Shown: piece by piece, positions 1 to 11,259 of the stretch
Position numbering within the stretch: the first letter of the stretch is position 1
Layout: each line of letters begins with the position of its first letter
Origin: Sceloporus undulatus
Taxonomy: Eukaryota; Chordata; Lepidosauria; Squamata; Phrynosomatidae
Length of the DNA: 64,000 nt
Reading direction: 5' to 3'
Assembly (NCBI RefSeq): GCF_019175285.1
Contig: NC_056525.1
Coordinates: 123,566,437-123,630,436, forward strand
Translations under genes and position numbers: made by a program
Notes under the pieces: model-generated
Database searches by the model: none
What the model was told of the DNA's origin: nothing
The model's input: only the letters and a program-made list of their open reading frames with translations

Positions 1-799
1 TTACCTACCTACTCTGAAGATCCTCCCTGTAATGAAGGGCTCACTCAGGCTGGTGTGTCTTTACATACAGTGACAAGTCTCAGTGAAGATACTCTAGCAT
101 CTTGATGCAACCAGCATATCTTTAAAGGAAAGGTACTCGAGACAATAAGGGCAATAATGGTGCAATGTTGAGGAAGTCAAAGCGAGGAAATATGACACAA
201 GACAGCAACAACTGCTACAGCATGAAGAACAAAGAGTAAGGAAAGACAGGATGATGGTCAGGGTCACCAAGAGCAGCAATTTGTCACTACTGGCACCTCA
301 GTGTCTTGAGTGGGCAGCCTGAGAAGAGAATCAGGCCACTAACACTGATGAAAATGTAAGATACCTTTGTTATCATGTTTCACACAAAGATTTAGCCGAA
401 TTGTGGATAAAACTAGCACAGTGAGTACTTACTGTGCAAGTTCATTCTTTTCTGCTGAAAAAGAAGACATCCAGAAGTGGATAATGTCCTGTTGCCACCC
501 AGACTATGCAGATTATGCTAGGGTCATTTGACAGGAAAAATAACTCAATTCCCCCTCTCCTGGTTCTATCTCCAGTTCTGTATCATTGCCAGGGCATAGT
601 AGGGAAGAGAGAGTGAAAGGAAATTCGTACAAATAAAGCAGAATAGCATCAGAGGAAAGGAAGGAAATGCTAGAAGTACAACAACAAGAATGTCTCTGAG
701 TGGGCAGTAGTAATAAGAGTTAGATAGTTCGAGTGACCTAAAGTGCCCTCCCTCTTTGTCTACCTATCCTGACCCCACTGTGAGGTACTCTTAGGGATG
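1..799. other. TDRD5 intron, no gene seen
   Basis: No exon recognised. The part from about 300 on may be the non-coding end of the DIRS-like fossil that follows, but this could not be shown. Confidence 0.4.
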
Positions 800-2940
800 T
801 CCTTCTCCTTAGCTTCCCACCAGTCTTTTTAGGTCTTCCCTAGAATGAAGATAGATTAGAGTAGAGTAGATTAGCATCCTGAGTAACTTTCCGATCTTAG
901 AATGCAGAGCCACCAAATATATATTTTCAAAAGTCACTGAACACTGAGCTTGTGCCAGAGCTTTTTGAATGAGTGGAAGAGTGAGGACAGAAGAAATACA
1001 AGGAGATGGAGTGTGACTGGCGAAAGACATGAATTGACCTTGGGCAGGAACACAGGCCAAGGTCATAGTAACTGAGACACTTTCAAAGGTTCAACAGTGT
1101 ATGGATTCAGCCCTGAGCTCCAACATCCGCCTGGTAGAGATAATAGCCCCAAGAAAGTGGACTTGAAGGTAAACAAGTCTAAACTGAGGGGGAGTTTGTA
1201 AGTACTTTGAGGACTAGGTGGAGGTTCCAGGTGGGAACCGATGTAGTACTGGAGAGGAAGGAAAGGAAGCACCTATGAGGAATCTTTTAATATGATGATG
1301 GGAGGAAATGTGGCCTTTAGCTAAGGATAACAGCACAGAAGGAAAAGCAGAAGTCTCAGACCTGAGAGTGTTGAGTTTGGGGCCTATGTCAAGCCTGGTC
1401 TGCAAGAACTCCAGGATCTTTACAAGAACTGTAGAGGAATGGTTAACATATTTCCTTCAATATCAGTGACACAATGTTTTTCATGTGGTCTTTGATATTT
1501 TCACCATGGATGTTCTGTGAGAGTCCAACATGAACTGGTTGCATACCTGTAACTGTCAATACTTCAAGTGAACTCACACAAATGGGTTATTCTGTGCCTG
1601 TGCAGTGCATTTTTGGAACCTTCTAGAGCAGGGGTCGGCAATCTACAGCCCTCGGGCCAGATCCAGCCCGGCGAGGCCTTGGGACCGGCCCCAGCCCAGT
1701 CCTGCCGCCGATTGTTGCCCCGCCGCAGCTTCCGCGCCGCTCCGGGTGCCATTTTGAGTTCGGCCCCCCCAGTTGTCTGAGGAACAGCAACCCGGCCCCT
1801 GGCTCAAAAAGGTTGCCTATCCTTGTTCTAGAGTGTTACATAATCCTTCTGATGTTAGCCCCGCATCATGAACTGTGTACCCCCTTGCCTGTTGAGGTAG
1901 TACATGACCTTGGTGTTATCAGTCAGCATCTGCACAACTTTGCCCCTCAAAAGAACTTCAAAGGACCAAAATGCCTTCTCCACTGCTAATAGTTTAAAGG
2001 TGCTGATGTGAAAAGACTTTTCTTCCAGTGACCACAGAACCAGTACCAAGAAGTCATCAAGGTGGGTCCCTCACCCCATTATCAAAACATTGGTTGTGAT
2101 GAGCACATGAGACTGAGGAGAGAAAGGCATCCCACTCTTGATGTTGGCCGCCTTCAAGCACTACTTGAAAGAATACTGAACAGTCCTCAGATGGAGAGTC
2201 ACTTCATAGGGGAGCCTCAAAACAGATCGAACTGAGAAATGAATTAGGCTTTCAGAGGTCTCATTCAAAGTCTGGTATAGTACATGACCAATGTGGTGCA
2301 TGTCAGGCAACCCAAAAGTGTTTGTACCTGTCTGGCCCTGCGTTTCCTGCAGCAGAGGTGATGGAGGACCAACCAACAAAATGCTGAGAACTGGTCATCT
2401 GGAAGAAAAGCAACTAGGTCTTCGAATCCAGTATCACTCCAGTGAACTTTATGCTCTAAGTGGTAGCCAATTGAGACTTCTCCTAGTTCAAGACAAAGCC
2501 CAGTCACTTGAGAAGGCTCAGGATGACACCTATGTCCAACAGCTGACACCTAGTGAGGGTAACAACTAACCATTTGTCTATATATGGGTAAAGGATGACA
2601 CTCTGCTGCTGCAGGAAGGCTGCTACCACTGCCATGATCTTTATAAAGATACAGGGAGTGGTGCTGAAATCAAAGTGGAGAACTCACGGTAAGCTAACTT
2701 CCCTATGGTGAAGCAGAGAAACCATCAGTGGGATAACTGAACTGAAATGTGGTAGCAGGCATCCTTCAAGTTGAGAGTGGCATACCAATCACCTTCTTAC
2801 ATCAAAGGGAGGATAAAGCTGAGAGTCACCATCCTGAAGCACCTTGCATGGATGTAGTGATAGATGCCTCCCCAGGTCCAGGATAGGATGCAAACCAGTA
2901 AAGAAGTAAAGGCAAATTGTAAACATGTCATTAGCTAAGA
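800..2940 (-). mobile_element. DIRS-like retroelement fossil A
   Basis: On the minus strand, pieces resemble DIRS-type reverse transcriptase (about 2800-2900 and 2300-2700), RNase H (about 1855-2030, with LTDNTKVMYYLNRQGG) and tyrosine recombinase (about 850-1400). The order fits a DIRS element in sense with TDRD5. It is thoroughly broken, with many breaks, and old. Its ends are unresolved. A hAT MITE has inserted between the RNase H and recombinase parts. Confidence 0.65.
1629..1825. mobile_element. hAT-type MITE nested in DIRS-like fossil
   Basis: 197 bp, ends CAGGGGTCGGCAA and TTGCCTATCCTTG (imperfect inverted repeats), with a perfect 8-bp target duplication TTCTAGAG at 1621-1628 and 1826-1833. 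GC-rich interior, no coding capacity. Confidence 0.85.
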
Positions 2941-2953
2941 AGACTGTACTTAC

Positions 2954-3010
2954 CTCAAATTCATGAGACAACTTGGAAGCAAGCAAGCCTTCTGGGTACT
3001 GTGCAACAAT
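2954..3010 (-). CDS. TDRD5: TDRD5 coding exon 5 (LOTUS 3, continued)
   Basis: A 57-bp phase 0/0 microexon-like exon, acceptor AATTTAG, donor GTAAGT. It encodes [19 protein letters not shown], matching the human stretch with FPEGLFISKLLGEFE. The next exon is not found in 1-2953 and is presumably beyond the left edge. Confidence 0.92.
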
Positions 3011-6000
3011 CTAAATTTAGAACAAACATATAAGGAAAAACTGTTTGCTATTCTTACTTAAATGTTCATTATAAATTTGTACAGAGCTACAGTATATACA
3101 GTTTGGATGCTCCATGATTTCTTAAATATTATTCACAGAGAAGGTTAGCATTAGAAGCTAAATTAATTCAGGCATTCTTCCTTAGTTTCAATCTTAATTA
3201 GCAGAGTAAATATATAAAGCTTATATTATAAACCATAGTTTACCAATGAAGATGGACTGGTAAGGCATTGCTTAACACAAACCAGGGAGACAGGTGAGAA
3301 AGGAAACCAACATGAGGAGGAGGAAGAATATGAATTTAATGGTTCTTTGAAGCTCATTCTTTTAGCACCATACCATGGTTTGGCGGGGTACAGACCGCCA
3401 GAAAGAGGCGCCTCTTTGCTCCGCAGCAGCACTGCAACAACCAAACTGTGTGACACTGCTGCGCAGCAACAAAGGAACATTAAAAAGCGGCTGCTTGCAA
3501 ACCTACAAAGACGTCCCGATGACATCGCAGCTGCGCAGCGCTGTCTGAACGCTGCACAGCTGCGACATCATAGCTGTGCGCACCGTGTGGGTGGTGCTGC
3601 ACAGCTGCGACACCCTCGTCACGTGCTAGGGTTGTGGGATGTGGGCACGTGCCGCCCCAAGGCAACCCTAACACGTCATGGGTGAACTGCAAAGGGCCTG
3701 TCTGTACAGGGCCTTTGATATATTTTTTTCACAACCAGTCTTGTCTTAAAAGATGTAATGAAGTAGACTTACCGTTTTTATTTTTTCCTTGAGTTCTGAG
3801 CTGACGACCCCTCCAGGTCCTTTATTGGCAAGTACTGTTTTCATGTCTTTTTGTAGCTTAGGGAGAGGGGAGGAATACACAGAAATCCAAAGAGTGAGAA
3901 TATGTATTAAATCTATAACCCATCTTTCAATTGAAAACAGAGCTCAAATCATTGATGATAAAACACTGTATAGCATTAACTAAAACAAACACACATGAAT
4001 AAAAAGCATTAGTTAAAACATATCCGTTAAAGAAACAAACAAAAATTAAAGGAATGAGAACCATCAACTAAAACTTACTACAGCAGCAAACAACCTTAAA
4101 AACCAAAAACTTATCTACTATATATACTCATGTGTAAGTCTAGAAATCTAGGTTAAAAATTGATTTAAAATAACCTGAGTCAACTTATCCCTGGGTCAAT
4201 GTGTGTGTGTGTGTGTGTGTGTATAATATGGTGAAAGGCAAGAGTTTAATCTGTCCTGGAAGCATTGACCCTCTTCTTCTCTCTCATCCTCTCCCTCTTC
4301 TCCCAGCCTTTAGTATGAAAACAAATACTGTAGTTATGCCTGCTGAAATTCTGGAAGTTCTTTGGCATTGTTTTCCTTTACTTCATCTTTTACATCCTTC
4401 ATTAAATGCCCCTAAGTTTTACCCTCGACTTACCCATGGGTCATATAAAAATCCGTAATTTTGACCCCAAAACCTGACCTCGACTTATACATGTCATCGA
4501 CTTATAGTCGAGTATATACGGTAAACAAAGATTTTGTTGCTGGACAACAGAATGGACAACAGAGACACAACTGACCGGGGTCCTTTGTCAGTGTACGTAA
4601 ACTAGGCTTCATTTTTGTAAACCTTGCCTTTCAAGAATTTTAGGAAAATATTAAATTTACACTGGAAGCTTCACAATAAAACAAATTTGGGAACATCCAA
4701 ATTTGCATCATCCCCACCTTGATCCTAAAAGTGGCTGCTTCCCCTTGTCTTTCTTGAGCACCAATACAGTGGACCATTGGTATACAGTGGAGTTTGGTTC
4801 CAAGATCCCCCATGTATAACAAAATCCGGGTATGCTCAAGTCCCATTAAATATAGTGACTTAGCAAAATGGTGTCCCTTATAAAAAATGGAAAATCAAGG
4901 TTTGATATTTGAAATTTATACTTTTTTAACATTTTGAAACCATGGATCCTTGAATCCATGTACAGTGGTACCTCGGGATACGAAATACCCAGGTTACGAA
5001 ATTTTCGGGATACGAAAAAATCCCATTGGAAATAATTGTTCTGGGTTACGAATGTTTTTTCGGGTTACGAAAAAAATTTTGGTGCTTTTTTCGGCTTTTT
5101 CGCACGGAATCGCGGCTTTTCCCCATTAGCGCCTATGGCAATTCGGCTTACGAAGGCTTTTCGGGTTACGAAAGCGGCCGCGGAACGAATTACTTTCGTA
5201 ACCCGAGGCACCACTGTATAAAAAATTTGTGTATAAGAAGGGCCAACTGTACTTTGACTAAAGGCTCCCGCCACCCCTTTCCCTCACCACACCCTTAGAA
5301 TTTAAATCCTCATATAGCACCATTCCATATAAACCAAGAGTAAGGAAACGAACACCATGAAATGTCTCCTTAAGCTTTCTCAAATTCATTAACATATAAT
5401 ATCCCTGAAATTTCCCATACTATAGCCACTTGTAGTGCAATACTTTTACAACTTACTTGTTTTATTCTCTCTCCAGATTTCACTAGTGGGGGTTCCACTT
5501 TCAATTCTGGTACAGAAATAGCAGATTCCTCCTTTGGAGTCTCACTTTGGTCATTCATAGACAGGCCAGGTGCCAGAGAAGTTATATTCACTACAGGTGT
5601 TTCCACAGTAGTAGCCAAAATCTGCTTGCTCTGATCTGGTTGAATTACTGCTTCACCATAATGAAGCCAAAAAAAAGATTTCAGCTATAACTTCAGCAGC
5701 CATGATTTTCTATTTCCCTAATCAGGTAACACTGGAAGTCTCATATACATTATCATACACTTTCTCCTGTTAAGCAAATACTTGATATAGGCCAACAGTT
5801 GAGCATAATGCCAGTGCCTCTCAATTTATCTCTAGAGAATTCTGCCATCAACTAAACTGCATGAGGCTTAGAACAAGAAACAGCATTTTGTTTCCAAGTG
5901 AGAAAAAAAATCACACCTCGGAAAGAAAACGCTAGCTTATGTCAGAGTCTTTCTAAATATGAACATTAGCATGTTTTTCTGAGTTTCATGAGGGAAATAA

Positions 6001-8856
6001 AGAATTCTAATAAGTGCTATAAAGCATCTGATCATATGAACATAACTTAGCAACAACACTACCTTTAACAGACATCTAGTACAATCATATGCATGTCTAC
6101 TCCAACATATGCCCTAGTTACTTCAACAGGGTTTATGCAAAGATAGGTGCATATACAATTATGGCTCAAGGTTGTCAAATTTTAAACCTGGAAAACTGCA
6201 CCATCTCTTTACTCCAGCTGCTGGGAACTGCTTATATCTATCATCTAGCTGAAGGAGTATGTACACTGTACACTGCAACGAGGTGTGCAACCAACAGTAT
6301 GCACAAGATCTTCTGTAACAGAACAAATTATTTTAATACAATAGACCCTTCTCCCTCACATTAACTCTTGCTTGGCAACAGGACCCAATCAACTGCTTAA
6401 ACCACCGCTCAAACTGGAGCTAAGATGTCCCTTTCTGTAACTACACCCGGCTAAACATCTTTTTATTGTCTGGGGGGGGGGAGGCAAATCATGCTCCCAG
6501 GGAAGAATTTAATCCACCACCACCGACTACTGTTCCTCATAAGGAAATAGATCAGTGATGGCGAACCTATGGCACGTGTGCCAGAGGTGGCACTCAGAAC
6601 CCTCTCTGTGGACACATGTGCCGTCACCCCAGCACAGAGTTTGCCAGAGTCAGTTACTAGAAAGCCAGAGGGACATGACACTTTGCAATAAATAAGTGGG
6701 TTTGGGGTTGTAGTTTGGGCACTCGGCCTCTAAAAGGTTCACCATCACTGAAATAGATGATTCTTCAAGATGCCTCCTGCCCTGTAGTGGATTGTCACTA
6801 CCAAGAGGCACTGACCTATAGTTTGGGAAGCTAGAGTTTAAGCTTTTAACTGATGGGAAGGAACAAACACCTCTGATCAAGTACATAGACTTTGGAAGTA
6901 AGGCAAATGAAACTTAATGATGCTAAACAACCATGAGTCCCCTCCCCGGCACCAGCCTTCATTTAAGAATATTTTATTTTACCGTTGGGAAGCTTTTCTG
7001 TCTGTTTCTTGGGTGAACTATCTTTTAGTGTCAATAGGGACCCTGTCCTTGTTTGAACAATTGTGATGATATCTGAAGCTGCATTCAGCACCTCTGACAT
7101 GGAGAAGAACCCATAACGAACAAATTGAAATGTCCGTCCAAAGCGCTGGAAAAAAGCTTTGTCAAAATCTGACAGCAGGACAGGGGAAGTCCTCAGCAAC
7201 TCCTTCAGTTCACTTTTTACAATAGCTGGCAGAATGGGAGGAAGCCGTCCCCTCCGAGGCAAATTTGGAGAAGCCTGAGAGTGCCAAGATAGTCCACCAC
7301 GACGTGTAGAAAGAAAAGATAAATTCAACCTCTGTCTGGAACTGTGTGGCTTAGGTCTACTCTTCTGTTTGGCAACCAAGCTTGCAATCTCCTTGGTGCA
7401 CTCATCTGCAATAGCTAAAAGACAAAAGCCCATAATGACAAGAGTTGCATGTTGTCAGTGTTCACTTCCTCCTGTTACCCTTTTCTCTTTGTCAGCCCTT
7501 TAATAACACCATTGAAAAGATAAAGCTAATAATAGAAACACAGAGATTTCCTTCTTGAAGCAGACTGTACCTAACAATCTAGACTGCAAGCACCTTCCAT
7601 TTCAATACAAGAGGTACTGTAATATGTAAAGAGGAACTCCCAACACCCTTCCATTTGCTTTACGTCTGAAATGAGATCAAAGAACATCTTATGGCAGGTC
7701 TGTTAGCTTCCCTGAAAGTCTTTCATGGGTGAGAAGCAGGATATATATGCTTTAAATAAATAAGTAGCATATGTAAAACAAAATACCCACCATACTATTA
7801 GACACATAGCTTGGCTTGCTTTTTGATGGAAGGCTGGCTGCTAATGTTATATAGACATAATGGCCCATTACAGACGGGAATTTGCTCCGCCCCCAGTAAG
7901 TACTAGAGGTTGGCCGAGGACACAGCGTCCAATCAGGCCTCACCCCTAGTACGTACTGGGGACGTAAAAATGGCAGCGCCCTATACACATTAGCGTCCGC
8001 ATGTTGCAGTGCAGTTGTAACGCCACAAGTGCGCCACTGGCGTCTCGTGGTGTCACAACTGTGCCGCAAGAAGAACCCGCTTTTTGCGGGTTGTTTTTGC
8101 TGCGCAGGGGAGCCGCACGGTTTGTCCGCTGCGGCTTCTTCATGTAGCAAACACCGGCGCCAGCAGAGCGCCCTTTTTGGGCGCTCTGTAAAGCACAAAT
8201 GTCTCTAGTTTCATGTATGACAGGAAAATGTACTATATCCACATTAAGTCAGATTTTACATAACGTGTACAAATCTCACATTTGTTTTATTATGAAAGTA
8301 TCTTAGTTTTCATACTCCAGGTAGTAAAGTGAGATCTAAATTAAAAGCTACAAAATATTACATTAAATGTCCTTTGCTTAGATTTCAATATTCCAGATCT
8401 AAAAATTGGTTCACGTTTAAGCAATGGGAGTACTAACAAATCACACTGCAGTGGCAATTAAGGATATATTTCACTCAGAGAGCCTGTGACATGTTGCATC
8501 AAACCACAGGCCATATTTATAATAGACATCCTTCTGCCCACGTTGAATTCTTTGTTGTAACTCCCAGCCTAAAGTCACTGTGTGTTTGCTTAAAATAACT
8601 CTTCAGACATTCTCTCACACCTACCTTTGAGGAGAACGTTGCCATTTCCTTTAGGGCATATTTTAACAACATCAGGCATATCCTTCAGCAGTTCCATAAG
8701 AGAATGGTAACCAAGGGCCCGAAAAGGAAGCCATTTTCCAATCAGAGACTTATAGTCTTCTTCTAACTGGAAAGGGGTGAGGCCTTCCTTGGCTGGCATC
8801 AGCAGCGACCTCACTTGCTTCTTCAAGGAGTCCATCAGCTGTTCTTGATCTGACAT
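2954..8856 (-). CDS. TDRD5: TDRD5, Tudor domain-containing protein 5 (5' coding part, five exons)
   Basis: TDRD5 is a germ-granule (chromatoid body/nuage) protein needed for spermatid development and for transposon silencing by pachytene piRNAs. Coding exons are 8856-8625, 7414-6983, 5647-5457, 3856-3773 and 3010-2954. All junctions are AG/GT and phases run through without a stop, giving 332 residues. LOTUS 1 is at about residues 5-80 (key stretch [16 protein letters not shown]), LOTUS 2 at about 138-212 ([20 protein letters not shown]), and the start of LOTUS 3 at 286-332 ([19 protein letters not shown]). LOTUS domains in this family bind RNA G-quadruplexes or Vasa-type helicases. The rest of LOTUS 3 and the Tudor domain must lie off the left edge. 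The start MSDQEQ at 8856 aligns with the human start. Divergent neighbour is NPHS2, as in human. Confidence 0.94.
3382..3713. mobile_element. Harbinger-like MITE, long form
   Basis: 332 bp with termini GGCGGGGTACAGACCGCC and GGCCTGTCTGTACAGGGCC in inverted order, flanked by TTT/TTT. The CpG-rich interior with repeated CAGCTGCG is related in inverted orientation to the copy at 7862-8197. Assignment to PIF/Harbinger rests on the 3-bp duplication and GGSC-type ends and is tentative. Confidence 0.65.
3773..3856 (-). CDS. TDRD5: TDRD5 coding exon 4 (start of LOTUS 3)
   Basis: An 84-bp phase 0/0 exon with acceptor CCTAAG and donor GTAAGT. The 28 residues [16 protein letters not shown] then [12 protein letters not shown] correspond to the human stretch with IGPGGTISSELKHKI. 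It is short and was found by homology and splice signals rather than by length. Confidence 0.9.
4118..4521. mobile_element. Mariner-type MITE with TA duplication
   Basis: Inverted ends of about 22 bp (CTATATATACTCATGTGTAA and the reverse of GACTTATAGTCGAGTATATA), flanked by TA. It includes a (TG)n run at 4200-4222. No coding capacity. Confidence 0.6.
4767..5249. mobile_element. pogo/Tigger-like MITE, interrupted
   Basis: The ends CAGTGGACC and GGGCCAACTG sit between TA duplications. The same element without interruption is at 54901-55127. The inner 4963-5216 is a second, younger element. Confidence 0.75.
4963..5216. mobile_element. Tigger-like MITE nested in the previous one
   Basis: 254 bp, ends CAGTGGTACCTCGGGATACG and its near-inverse CGTAACCCGAGGCACCACTG, with TA/TA target duplication. 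The interior repeats GGTTACGAA-type units. Sharp ends suggest a fairly recent insertion. Confidence 0.85.
5457..5647 (-). CDS. TDRD5: TDRD5 coding exon 3 (linker)
   Basis: Acceptor GAAGCAG, donor GTAAGT. The two leading bases complete codon 222 and the exon ends in phase 0 after residue 285 (GERIKQ). It encodes an acidic, low-complexity linker between LOTUS 2 and LOTUS 3 that is poorly conserved. It is accepted on splice signals and phase fit on both sides. Confidence 0.82.
5648..6552. other. TDRD5 intron, nothing recognised
   Basis: AT-rich intronic sequence between coding exons 2 and 3. I see no exon, RNA gene or clear repeat here. Confidence 0.5.
6553..6750. mobile_element. hAT (Charlie-like) MITE
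   Basis: 198 bp, ends CAGTGATGGCGAACC and GGTTCACCATCACTG, with a perfect 8-bp target duplication AAATAGAT at 6545-6552 and 6751-6758. Confidence 0.88.
6983..7414 (-). CDS. TDRD5: TDRD5 coding exon 2 (LOTUS 2)
   Basis: Acceptor TTTTAG, donor GTAAAA. The exon begins with the rest of codon 78 ([15 protein letters not shown], very close to human) and ends one base into codon 222. A basic linker with many R, K and S residues (about 95-135) precedes LOTUS 2, which has the conserved [16 protein letters not shown] stretch. Confidence 0.94.
7862..8197. mobile_element. Harbinger-like MITE, long form
   Basis: 336 bp starting GGCCCATTACAGACGG, with a degenerate inverse at the other end and AAT/AAT duplication (7859-7861, 8198-8200). 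It is the sister of 3382-3713 in reverse orientation, with a GC-rich interior. Confidence 0.6.
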
Positions 8857-8863
8857 GTTTACA
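8625..8863 (-). CDS. TDRD5: TDRD5 first coding exon
   Basis: The acceptor CCCCAG precedes 8863, seven untranslated bases follow, and ATG is at 8856-8854. The donor GTAGGT follows 8625. It encodes residues 1-77 plus one base of codon 78, which is all of LOTUS 1. An in-frame ATG at 8874 lies inside the polypyrimidine tract upstream of the acceptor, so it is intronic and not the start. Confidence 0.93.
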
Positions 8864-9171
8864 CTGGGGAACATAAAAAGATAGAGATAATACTGTTTGG
8901 GTCATAATAAATTCCAAAGTTACCAGATAATCTGAGCTGTAGACAAGGAACTATTTGTATTTGATGGAGGCTACAGTGTCCTCAGAAGGAAGAACAATCT
9001 TCTAAACCAAATGTCTTCCAAGTTCAGAGACGCAACATCTCTTAAACAGATTAAGTAAAGAATGCAAATAAATATTGTTTCCTTTCTCATATGTCCTCCT
9101 GAGCACAGATAAACTGCAGCATCAAAGATTCCTAAAAGCAATACTATAAATATTGTTGGCATAAACCAAGA

Positions 9172-9350
9172 GCCCGTACAGACAGGCCAAAATAAAGCTG
9201 TTTCGGGTCACTTTGGAGGTATGCTGTTTAAATGATGCATGCATCCTAAGAGGCTAGAAACCACGTCAAAGCCATTCTCCAATCCTAAAGACTGGGGCGC
9301 AGCTTTGACACAGCTTCTGGCCTCTTAAACAGCATACCTCCAAAAGAGAT
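9172..9350. mobile_element. Palindromic Harbinger-like MITE, incomplete
   Basis: Starts GCCCGTACAGACAGGCC then AAAATAAAGCTG, the same family as 18883, 21874, 44132 and 47990. The right terminus has been lost. Confidence 0.7.
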
Positions 9351-9599
9351 ACACGTGACAAACGTCTTTTCAGTTACCTTCTCTTTCATTAGCCCAGCCA
9401 CCTGTGGGATAGTGAAGGAGTAAGTTACAGCAAGGTAATCATGTTTTATTGTCCCTGAATCTTGATATTACCAGTCTACCTTCATAGTGGTGCTTAGATG
9501 CATATATGCACTCATTCCAGCCAAAGGTAAATAGCTGCTTTCATTTGGGAAGTTATGAATACCTGGTTTTCTATGAAAGAGGACATCTCTTATCATGAC

Positions 9600-9930
9600 A
9601 TTGCTGCAAATTCATCACCTTTGGAGAAGGAGCAATAGGTCCTCCAGCACAATTCTATGGTCAATATCTGTGCTGAAGGGCCTACAAATGCCTAGTAGTG
9701 TTCTCTCTAGGAGTGTGTAGGTCCTACAGTGCAACTCTATGGTCAACATCTGCAGAAATTGCCAATTTTGACAAATGCCTAGAGAAGTATCAGTGCAAAT
9801 TCTAGCAGACACTGGCCATAGAGTCCTGCTGGAGAACCTAGATATTGCTAGAGCAAACATATTAATCAAATACGCCAATAATCAAATCTGGAAAAGCCAA
9901 AGCCGCAAACATGGAGGGATGATTGTATCT
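9600..9930. repeat. Dispersed repeat related to 54500-54766
   Basis: Contains AGGTCCTCCAGCAC and internally repeated CTATGGTCAA/CTACA segments shared with the pogo-like copy at 54500-54766. Ends are unclear. Confidence 0.45.
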
Positions 9931-10249
9931 TTTTCAGTTGCTAATGGAGTTTGAACTTGGGGGCCCCCCACAACAAACTCCAACTCCCAGGATTCCACAG
10001 CCTTAAGCCCCAAAGAGTTAAAACGGTGCCAAACTGGGTTATTCCTCCAGTGTGGATGCAGCTTTATGGGCCAGCCTTTCCCAAAGCAATTGATAAGGCC
10101 TGAAAAGAGAGCAAAGGGGGTGGAAGGACCCAACATCCCTGGAGTAAGCCCTTTCCCAACAGCTCCTCCAGCCTCGACCCACCCTCTTCCTCTCCAAAAG
10201 CCAGACTGAACCAAGGCACGCTGCGACTACGCTCCGAAAGAAGGCTTGC

Positions 10250-10420
10250 AACCACGCGCCTCTCTCGCCCGCCAATCAGAGCTCGAGCCCAGCCGCGCAG
10301 GCGCAGAACAGACTCCGCGCGCGCTCTCCCTTGCGCATTAAGCCCTCAAGGGGCGCAGACCGTTGGAGAACTAAAGAGAGGGGCGGGGCCATTAAAATGA
10401 TCTGGGCGCCTATTGGAGGC
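10250..10420 (-). promoter_or_regulatory. GC-rich probable TDRD5 promoter
   Basis: This is the only strongly CpG-dense unique segment between TDRD5 and NPHS2, about 1.4 kb upstream of the first TDRD5 coding exon. It has a GC box (10381-10390), CCAAT boxes on minus (10412-10416) and plus (10272-10276), an NRF1-like palindrome GCGCAGGCGC (10295-10304) and a MYB-type CCGTTG (10360-10365; CAACGG on minus). The untranslated first exon and its donor could not be fixed. The link to TDRD5 is inference from position and orientation. Confidence 0.55.
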
Positions 10421-10491
10421 TGCCTCTAGACAGACAGGCAGGACTGACCAATCCCCAGCTTGGAATTATTGAGGGGGAACCAATACACTCA

Positions 10492-10635
10492 CAGCGGTCC
10501 CCAAACTGTGTGCCCTTGAAGAGATTTTGACTTCAGCTCCCAGAAGCCTCAGCCATCGATGGCCAATAGTCTGGGATTCTGGGAGTTGTAGTCCAAAATC
10601 CCTTTAAAGCAGGGACACAATTTGGGGAACCACTG
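10492..10635. mobile_element. hAT MITE with ZNF143-like motif
   Basis: 144 bp, ends CAGCGGTCCCCAAACTG and the inverse of TTTGGGGAACCACTG, typical hAT termini. The 8-bp duplication is not clean. On the minus strand, 10592-10574 reads ACTACAACTCCCAGAATCC. Confidence 0.75.
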
Positions 10636-10708
10636 CAACACAGTATGCTAGTCCCCAAGAGTGTGTGTAAAGCACAAGCACAACACTGCTGCCCCATTCT
10701 TGAGATTG

Positions 10709-10960
10709 GCTGCAGCCACACTGCAGAAATAATCCAGTTTGAAACCAATTTAACTGGCATTATTATTATTATTGATTATTATTTATTTATGGCTCAATGC
10801 TTTGGAATTCTGGGAACTGTAGTTTCTTGTGGCACCAGAGCTCTCTGACAGAGAAGGCTAAATGCCTCCTAAAGTTATAAACCCCAGGATTTCCATAGCA
10901 TTGAGAAATGGCAGTTGAAGTGATGTCAAACTGGATTATTTCTGCAGTGTGGATGCAGCT
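10709..10960. mobile_element. Palindromic MITE (CACACTGCAG family) with (ATT)n insert
   Basis: Near-perfect palindrome with ends GCTGCAGCCACACTGCAG and the inverse of CTGCAGTGTGGATGCAGC. An ATT/TTA microsatellite sits in the left arm. It carries a ZNF143-like motif at 10804-10823 (minus). Confidence 0.75.
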
Positions 10961-11050
10961 ACTGAAAGAAAGAAGTGGGCAGCATGAGCTTTCCTAGGCT
11001 ACAGTCTACTTCCTCAGGCGCATCTGAGGAAGTAGACTTTAAGAAAGCTT

Positions 11051-11250
11051 AATAATAATAATAATAATAACAAATTTTTATTTATAGCCCGCCTCTCTCA
11101 AAAGGATTGAGCGGATTACAACAATAAAATATACATCAACAACATATACAGTACATACTGCCAACGTCTAGAGCAGAGTATAAATAATAATAATACTAAT
11201 TATTATTATTATTATTATTATTATTTATTTATTTCAGTTAATCTCAAAGG
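11051..11250. repeat. AAT/ATT microsatellites around a LINE-tail-like repeat
   Basis: (AAT)n, then TTTATAGCCCGCCTCTC-type sequence also found near 38040 and 46870, then (ATT)n. Confidence 0.6.
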
Positions 11251-11259
11251 GGCTACATA

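Noticed and set aside
3347-3685. Open frame of 112 residues, rich in Ala/Gln/Arg
   Set aside because: Lies within the GC-rich Harbinger-like MITE 3382-3713; not a gene.
7752-8198. 148-residue minus-strand frame
   Set aside because: Falls almost wholly on the MITE 7862-8197.
8864-8874. Upstream ATG in frame with TDRD5
   Set aside because: It precedes the CCCCAG acceptor and lies in the polypyrimidine tract; the start at 8856 aligns with human.
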